Shown here piece by piece: positions 56,940 to 64,000 of a DNA stretch of 64,000 bases. Every line of letters starts with the position of its first letter. Positions within the stretch are counted from its first letter, which is position 1. Source of the stretch: Morella rubra (taxonomy: Eukaryota; Streptophyta; Magnoliopsida; Fagales; Myricaceae). Under the pieces are notes generated by a model. That model was not told the DNA's origin, did not search any database, and worked only from the letters and a program-made list of their open reading frames with translations. The stretch is from contig CM025853.1 of NCBI GenBank assembly GCA_003952965.2, positions 6,867,007-6,931,006 on the forward strand, read 5' to 3'. A program made the position numbers and the translations under genes.

Positions 56940-58552
56940 AAAAACATAATTAAAATATTGAAGCTACAATAACTGGCGATCGATTGGCTATTTTGACGAT
57001 CAATCAGCCCATGAACCGATCGAACGTCACACTTCCCTGATCGATCACCTATCCAAAACTGTGCATTTTATTAATTAAGGCACCGATCGATCTGTCAACA
57101 ACATCGATTAATCACGGGTGTGACAAAACACACATTTTATCGAAACGATCAATCAACCATGTGATAATAGATTGGTTGTTATAATAAATGCATAGTTTTA
57201 ATTAATATTCACTGATCAATCAATAACCATAATAGTGATCAATCCACAACAACTTTAAAACGCACTGTATCGACTGTCGATCGATCATCTGTAACTAAAC
57301 ATTCGATCGACTACATACGCTATTCGATTAGTAAGAAAGCTGAACACACCGTTTAACAACCAATCGATCGGCTATCATAGCTAACTACCTATCGATTGAT
57401 CGCTTATTTCATCTGCCACCTAATGATAGATCGACAGGAAATGGTGATCGATCGGCACGAGGATGATCAGAAAAAAGTCACAGAACCATATTACCCCAAA
57501 TGACCCCAAATTGATCCCTAAACAATCCTAAAATCCTAAAACAAACATTAACACTAAAAAAAAATTAGATTTTATGGAGCTAAATTGATTATATCATAAA
57601 TTCATGAAACTAAAATAAAAACCTATTTAAAACCACTTAAAACACAAAATAAATACGTACCTTTATTGGTGATGACAATGGGAAAAGTTTCTACTCACTT
57701 TGGAGGACAATGTAAGATGAAATGGCTGGTTGAGGGTTGAGAACGTTTCTAAGATTGTAGGAGAGGTAACCAGGAAAAAATGGCCTTCGATGGTTTTTAA
57801 ATAATCCCTTGCGCCGATCGATCACCTGTTTTTTCATAACACGGCACACTACCATTCGTTGACTGACCGATCGACCGTGATTTAGTTTCGATCAAACGAA
57901 GATTCAAATAATTGATGGTTACGCTCCCAATCGATCGGCCCTATGGGACAATCAATCACCTATTTCGTAACACGTGGCACGCTTTCATTCGTTGAATTAT
58001 CGATCAATCAGTTGTTCATCTTTATCAATCGGCAGTTTGAAAAACTAACAGTTACGCTACCCAATCAATCAGTCAATAAGAACGATCGATCACCTTGTGT
58101 AGACATGTGACAACATGCCATTTGTTGCACGATAAACGATGACATGACACTTACCTGTTGCGCTCGGCGTGTGCCACATGCCATACGTTCCTAATCGATC
58201 GTTCTTATTTACCTATCAATCGGGGTGTCTCAACTCCATCAGATCGATCAGCCGTCCTTATTGACAATCGATTGCTAAGGGTGATGAGTAGTTTCATCAC
58301 CAAAGCGCTATGCAGTTTGTGATAGAGAATTTCCTCACAAAAAGAGTGATCGTCATTATAACCGATTGATCAGCAATGTGACAAATATTTTCGTCACAAA
58401 AAAATTTACTTTTGATGAAAAAATAACCATGTTATCACAAATAAGAGCTTTAGTGACGTAAATAATATTTTGTCTCTAATAAAGGACTTGTAGTGACGAA
58501 ATTCAGCTCGTCACTAAAAATAGCGTCACTAAAGCCCAAAATTCTAGTAGTG
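56940..58552. repeat. Outer subterminal CGATCGATC-type array
   Basis: Dozens of GATCGATC, CCGATCGATC and GATCAATC copies occur in about 1.4 kb, followed toward the terminus by TCGTCACTAAA repeats (58440-58535). No ORF is seen. This is the expected binding region for the element's own DNA-binding protein. Confidence 0.75.
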
Positions 58553-60177
58553 TGTGACATGCGTTATGCATAATACTTCTGTTCACCAAAGGTGCAATCT
58601 ATTTGGATTGAAACTCAAAAGAAAAACAGCGAGAAATTGCTAAGTTGGCAATTTTTTAAAGTTAGGTTAATTAAGATTTGATAAAAAAAAAAAACATGCC
58701 TAGATCCCTATTTTGAAAAACGTTTTCCAAACGGTTTGAAAACTTGAAATTCTTATCAAATAAAGACATTGAAAACTTTTCATTTGCGTTGGGGACAATT
58801 TCACATTGAAACAAGGATTTTTGGGTTAAAAACTTAGGGAAAAATTCACTTTTTGCTCTCAAACTTTAAGATCAATGTCATGTAACGGCCAAAAGCAATT
58901 TTGTCATTTTGCATTCTCAAACTATCAAAATTCATTAATATATACCATTTGATGGGATTCGGTCATCAAGATTGTGCATCGTAGTTCATTATTCGCTTAT
59001 TGCAACTGTAAGATTAGTTAAATGACACAAATTACATGGGCATGCAGCATTGACAGAGGTTGATACTGAGGCTTACGAGTGGGAGGTAGTCATCTAGGGA
59101 ATTCAAGTTAGGATTTCCCTCGATATCCTCGCCCACTACATGGGCATGCAAAGGCGACTTGGGGCCTCTCCAGCTGTCGAGCCCTCCGTTGTATTGCCGG
59201 CTCAGGAATTCTTCTAACTGATGACCAGAGAGTATAACTATTTTATCCAGTCATCAGGGCCACCTCATCTTTTGTGGCCACATTTACCCATGGCTCCAAC
59301 ACATGGGGTGCACTACCCTCCAAGCATAATTGATGTTGATAGTGGTGCGTCTAGAGTCGATTGACCTCACTGTGTTTATGATTCAGATGATCTTGAACAA
59401 GGCTAAGTCAATAGCCAAAGAGGGTCTATCGGACAGCGTGATGCTGACCTGATTTATTTTGGATACTGGGGTAGTGGTCGAGCATCATGAGTCGACCATA
59501 GGATAGCCTGAGCCTATAAAAAGTGTGACAGTTCGACGTAGCTTCTTGTGTGGACCTAGGTCACAGCGTCCAGCTGTTGCACCTCGGCCGAGTCTTCTTT
59601 TGGAGCTGTCCGTTCTCAGCAGCCAGCAGCAGCTTTGCTTGAGGACGTAAAGGGCCGCATTGTAGGTGCATTTGAGCATGCCATCACTCCAGTCAGCACC
59701 AGCCTAACAACCATGGACGAGACTCAAAAAGATGGTCAGGAAGATATCATGCAGAGGATAGATTATGTCGAGCACGACTTGGTGAGAGAGCTAAAGAAGA
59801 AGTCTCATTAGTTTTTTTATAATATTTTTTCATTTATTTATGTTTGTTTCGAACAGTTAAAATGATTATTAATTTTGAAATCTCAAAATTAATTAATAAT
59901 AAAGTTATTTTCGTTCAAATGCTATAAACCATTAGAACGTACGGTGATAGTGACGATGTCATTTTATTCTAGAGGTAAATGTTCGAATAGTAAGATTTTG
60001 AGTGTTAGAACGGCTTGTATTTGTGCATTAGAAACGTAATAATGTAAACGTTAGAACAATATTTCAAATAAAATAGTAATATGAATTAAAAATAATAAAT
60101 TTATAAAAATTAAATATTGACATTTACATTTTATATAACATTACCTTATATTTACATATAATACTTATATATAAATG
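58553..60177 (+). mobile_element. Second copy of the 15995-18260 CACTA-like segment
   Basis: It begins TGTGACATGCGTTATGCA, as at 16003, and follows that copy through the MITE left half, the ORF-A remnant and the TTCGAAC-type motifs until the gypsy LTR at 60178. About 350 bp present in the first copy (right half of the MITE and following sequence) are missing here at about 59034. The left side abuts the CACTA terminus at 58552. Confidence 0.75.
59050..59812 (+). pseudogene. ORF-A remnant, second copy
   Basis: It reads VDTEAYEWEVVI near 59057, YMGMQRRLGASPAVEPS near 59140 and the C-terminal helix DIMQRIDYVEHDLVRELK near 59800, paralleling 16860-17760. The best preserved part is again the C-terminal helix. 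Multiple stops and frame changes are present. No function is inferred beyond membership in the ORF-A family. Confidence 0.5.
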
Positions 60178-60974
60178 TAATAGCCCGGACCGTGAAAACC
60201 TCAAGCGTTGTCTTATGTAATGGACACAGCTATTGAAACTGAGGTTACGGCCTAAGGGACGATCGACAAAGCAAAAAGATACTAAGCAAAACACAAGTAA
60301 AACCTTTTATTAATATCGAAGTATTACAAAAGAGAACCCACTTCTTATAATGTATATACTACAGTACAAAAAGAAAACTACAGCGGAAAAACTAAGAAAA
60401 CATAAAATTGAAGATCTCTAATCTTCGTCGTCAGTGTTATCTAAGTCTGAGATATTGACATAATTATCAGAGTGCAGAGTGATTGTAATGCCCAACACTT
60501 TTACACCTAGTTGGCACATATGTGATCTTATATAAATATTACTTCGTGGAATTTTCTTGCTTAATTTATTCTTAGCACACCTTTACTTCTTCTACATTTC
60601 CAAATAGGTGATTTTATTTTGTGATACCCCTAATCTTTTAAGCTACTTTTAAGACTCTTGTGTTAAGGTTTTTCTTAATTTGACTCGATTTTTATTTCCT
60701 CTAATATTTTAATGTAATTAGGCTCTTTGGTATTTGTTTAAATTGCTTCGGTTTCTAAAGTTGTGACTATAGTATTTTGATTTATCTTTTTAGTGTTTTC
60801 TTTCTTTTATTCTTAACTCCTTGCATTATTTCATTTAAATCCATGTGCTTAAATGTCTTATTTGACTTGAGTTTTGTTCCCTTAAATTTTTAGATTATTT
60901 TGGATCATGTTTAATTAATTTCTTTTAAATATAAATTGGGCTGCTTGGACTCCTGGGATTATCAAAAATAAAAC

Positions 60975-61125
60975 TCCTGGGTGTGTTGAGCCCTGCATTC
61001 CGGGGAGTACTGAGGCCTGGGGGAATCCCTGGAGTACTGAGGCCTGGGGAAATCCGGGGAGTACTGAGCCCTGGAGCCCAGGCAGTATGAGCCCTGGACC
61101 CTGAGCAGTGTGAGCCCTGTATGCC
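60975..61125. repeat. GAGTACTGAGGCCTGG minisatellite
   Basis: Short units around GGAGTACTGAGSCCTGG and CCCAGGCAGTRTGAGCCCTG repeat about six times at 25-40 bp spacing. GC-rich compared with the surroundings. Confidence 0.85.
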
Positions 61126-61754
61126 CAGGATTTTTACGTTGGTTTAGGCGGCATCACCTTTCCTTTTGCATGTTACTTTTCACGTGTCTTAACTATATGG
61201 TGTGCATTCAATTCACTCTTATCATGTCTTATCTGGCCGCCTAGATGGAGCTTGGTCATTGGCTCATATATTGACGTGTTGCTTGCAAAAGAGACATAAG
61301 ATATGGGGCTTGTGGTGGCAGCAAATATATGGGTATAAAGTGAATTGTACACACCGTTAGTTACCTTTCTGCTTATGTGGTTGACTAAAAGAATAAGATA
61401 GAGACTTGAGCAAGAGACCAACACCTGAACAAAAGAGAACGGTGGAGAGAGACATAGGAGAAAATAGGAGAGACCAAGGGACAAAGGGAGAGATCGAAGG
61501 TGAAAAAGGGAAATCAGCCGAAAGAAGAAAAAGGGGTGTTCTGTCCTTTAGAAATCCATATCCACCAAAGCAATAGAGGTAAGGGTGAGCTAGTTTACAT
61601 TATATGGGATCGGTAATAAGGAATAGGCATAGGCACGTAGGAGAAATAATGAGGGAAGTGGAAAAGGAAATAAATAAGTTAAATATACTGACCTAGCCAA
61701 GCCCTAGGATCCTTGAACGCCATTCAGTGGATTTGGATAAACTCTTTTATACAT

Positions 61755-62330
61755 GCCTTGGGAAAACCTTTGTTTTTGCGTGGTCGGGGAAGATGTTTTT
61801 GAAAGCCTTTGTTTTGCATAGCCGGGGGAGATATTTTTGAAGGCCTTGTTTTTACATGCCTGGGAAGGACTTGTTGTTCTTATATACCAAGAAATTATTT
61901 TGCATGCTCAGAAAAAACCTTTGTTTTAATACCGAGAAGAGTTTAATAAAGCATGCTCGGGAGCCTTTTATAAAATGTACCCGGGAAGTTTTATTAAGCA
62001 TGCTCGGGGAGACTTTTATAAAACGTACCCGGGGAGCCTTTTTGCTATCTACCCGAGAAGTTTTATTAAGCATGGTCGGGGAGCCTTTTATAAAACGTAC
62101 CCGGGGAGCCTTTTTGCTATCTACCCGTGAAGTTTTATTAAGCATGGTCGGGGAGCCTTTTTGCTATCTACCCGGGAAGTATTAATAAGCATGCACCGGG
62201 ACCCTTTTTTAAAACATACCCGGGGAGCCTTTACCTGGGAAGTTTTAATAAGCATGCTCGGGGAGCCTCTTTTTTATGATGCTCGGGAAGTTTTTAAATG
62301 AAAATGCCCGGGAGGATTTTCTTTTGAAAC
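61755..62330. repeat. CCCGGGGAGCCTTTT minisatellite
   Basis: Units alternate GCATGCTCGGGGAGCC, ACGTACCCGGGGAGCC and CTACCCGGGAAGTTTT for about 575 bp. A repetitive minus-strand ORF across it (MLNKTSRVDSKKAPRVRFIK units) is a by-product of the repeat and not a gene. Confidence 0.88.
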
Positions 62331-64000
62331 TAGTCAAGAGCCCTAAAATCCTTTCTTTTAAATACAGCCAGTCCTTATTGGGTTTAGCAATAAATAAAAA
62401 TAACTTAATTGTATAAGTTGTTGGACTTGCCTATTAACAGCATGTGGTACGTGTTAGGTTGACCGAGTCTAATGCATGAATATCATGAAATGAACACTTA
62501 GGCCTTTCTACGGAAGCTTAGACTTGGTCACGTATGGATTAAGAAAGGTTAATGTGAATTTATTTTCCTTATGATATATTAAATGCAGTTTTCTATGTCA
62601 TATGAAATCCATTGATTGTCTTTGATTACTTGATTCTCAATGATGCATATGATACATGTTGCATCAACATATCATAGGTATGGGGAAGCTATTGACCGAA
62701 CTGACCACATGACCAGAATGAAACCCATACCCAGAGGTGGTCCTATGACAGGGTGACAGTACCGATCACATTGGGATAATGCAAGCCGCCACTGAAAGGA
62801 TAGTGGTTGGTATCCTTGGCGTGAAACAATATACGCTTGACAGGGTCTTAGTGTCGGGGCACGGGACAGTCCCAGAGAGAGGAGGGACGCACAACCCTGA
62901 CTCTGGGGGTTAAACAGAGCGATGAAAGGACACCTCTACAGACAAGAAAAGAAAAGAGAAAAGAAAGAAAGAAGAAGAAAGTAAAGTGATTGGGAAACAG
63001 ATGCATCATTCCTGCATTGCATCGATCATATATCATTACCCTATTTAGTGTTATCGATGCTTTTTTATTGTTTACAGGCTGCCTTAATTATTCATACTTA
63101 TCTATTTTGCATGACTTATTCCCTTTTCCCTTACTGAGTCAATAGGACTCACCCTTTTTATGTTTATTTGTGTTTGCCTTTTTATGGCTAAGCAAGATGT
63201 TGGATTATTTCAAGACCGAAGAGATTCTAGATGCAGAGTCTGCTTTGTATCCATTTTTGTTGTTTCCTTTATTTTCTTTCGATGGCAATGTTTCAAAACT
63301 GTTTTTTTTTTTTTACCTTTGAAACATGGATGTATAAGCTAGGTGGACTGTAGGAAGCTCCCAGTGTTCCATATCTTAGGCCTATTTATTTTAATCCTCC
63401 CGAAGGACCCTCTTTTGTACTAAACAATGTTCTTTATAATAAAATGATGCATTTCTTCATGTTGTTTCAATTTCACATTTTTATCAAATTCCTTCAATTT
63501 CGTATTAATCTTTTTATTATGAATAATTTACTATCCAAGTCATTATTAAAAGTTTTTCCTAATTAGAGTGGAATGTATTCTGATCTAATATTTTGTTATG
63601 ATTTCACCTCTTTCGTTTAAGCTTCTAAATTGATTTTTGATCTTCTAATTTAATGATTCTTCTTTTAACTAAGAACCGTTTTAAAATAAGACTTCCACTA
63701 AGTAAATTCGAGGGCATTTAAGCGATCCTAAGAAATTTTATTGTACGGTAATCCTCGAACTTTGTGCATGCAATTACTATACGCGAACCGAGGGGTAAGT
63801 ACCAGCACGGGGTGTGACAGTGATCCACCTATGTCCTCGTCCCTCTATCAGGACATCTAGGTCACGTGTGACATAAACACAAAAGTCAACTCCAGAGTGA
63901 CAAAGTCATGTTGAATGGCCTTGGTGAACTCTTCCAAATAAACCTTAGACAACTCTAAAGAAAATATTTAATAAACAACAGTGAGTTCAAACGACTTAGT

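Larger units (their letters stand above)
45930..58552 (-). mobile_element. CACTA element with CGATCGATC repeats, nested
   Basis: The right terminus ATTCTAGTAGTG (58541-58552) is the reverse complement of a CACTACTAGAAT end, preceded by GTCACTAAA-type repeats. Reading leftward there is a subterminal region dense in CGATCGATC (58400-56975), ORF-A (56880-55650), an AT-rich spacer (matching segments at 55440-55560 and 47140-47240), an internal CGATCGATC cluster (47500-46130) and a possible gene-B start near 46120. The spacer was invaded by a solo LTR, a gypsy element and a pararetrovirus-like fragment. The left end was not found. Confidence 0.65.
60484..63819 (+). mobile_element. Complete 3.3-kb solo LTR (gypsy, Tekay/Del-like)
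   Basis: It starts TGTAATGCCCAACAC and ends GGGGTGTGACA, with a perfect 5-bp target duplication GTGAT at 60479-60483 and 63820-63824. Size and termini fit large chromovirus LTRs. No protein domain is present. Two minisatellite blocks lie inside. The intact ends and perfect duplication suggest a relatively recent insertion. Orientation is assumed. Confidence 0.85.
60178..64000 (-). mobile_element. Inverted gypsy LTR, interrupted, runs off right edge
   Basis: From TGTAATAGCCCGGACC at 60178 to 60483, and again from 63820 to the window end, the sequence is the reverse complement of the 3' part of the LTR at 48251-51413 (blocks GACCTAGATGTCCTGATAG and GTGTCCATTACA). The two copies are about 88 percent identical by eye. 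It is split by a complete solo LTR. It is a broken fossil; whether internal sequence remains lies outside the window. Confidence 0.85.

Noticed and set aside
61852-62185. Repetitive ORFs on both strands (MLNKTSRVDSKKAPRVRFIK units)
   Set aside because: They are translations of the minisatellite in a solo LTR and read open on both strands because of the repeat.
1-64000. tRNA, rRNA or organelle-derived DNA
   Set aside because: No cloverleaf, rRNA-like or recognisable plastid/mitochondrial gene sequence was seen while reading; the Met-tRNA-like hits are retroelement primer binding sites.

Overview
The window looks like nuclear DNA of a flowering plant, most likely a eudicot. It is AT-rich and almost entirely made of nested transposable elements: two-gene CACTA elements, Ty1/copia elements of a SIRE-like and a second lineage, Ty3/gypsy chromovirus-like elements, Mutator-like elements, an L1-type LINE and one possible endogenous pararetrovirus. 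A captured pollen-receptor-like kinase fragment and methionine-tRNA-type primer binding sites fit a plant. I found only one convincing host gene, a small secreted cysteine-rich peptide at 12135-12545, with a degenerate relative just upstream. No tRNA, rRNA, CRISPR array or bacterial-type operon was seen.

Layout. (1) 1-9803: a CACTA element on the minus strand. Its TNP2 transposase pseudogene runs off the left edge. It also has a second gene (ORF-A), an internal cluster of the palindrome CGTTCGAACG, a right terminus ending TTGTTGTAGTG, and a nested Pack-MULE (6773-8588) carrying the 5' two-thirds of a pollen receptor-like kinase gene. The CACTA sits in a Copia LTR (9804-about 10560). (2) 10560-13815: the only gene-like low-copy stretch. 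(3) 13819-15346: a complete short non-autonomous CACTA with a CTT target duplication. (4) 15995-19407: another CACTA-like segment whose first half recurs at 58553-60177. (5) 19408-29111: Copia remnants, including a gag-only SIRE-like element, a solo LTR and an inverted Copia fragment. (6) 29112-35878: a CACTA remnant split by a Mutator-like element, a solo LTR and the 3' half of a SIRE-like element with an env-like ORF. (7) 35879-37539: a LINE 3' end split by a solo LTR. (8) 38015-about 45110: a minus-strand CACTA with a 28-bp minisatellite that is itself split by a solo LTR. (9) About 45930-58552: a minus-strand CACTA with CGATCGATC-type repeats, invaded by a small solo LTR, a gypsy gag-protease element and a pararetrovirus-like fragment. 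(10) 58553-64000: the repeated segment, then an inverted gypsy LTR holding a complete 3.3-kb solo LTR.

How the parts relate. The CACTA elements share one plan: ORF-A (resembling the putative plant transposon protein family), an AT-rich spacer often containing tandem repeats, an internal copy of the subterminal palindrome cluster, then the transposase-side gene. Several nested insertions are supported by target duplications, and two also by an uninterrupted related copy elsewhere in this window. Most LTR elements survive as solo LTRs, which indicates strong removal by LTR-LTR recombination. All homology calls are from reading the translations by eye; no database search was run.
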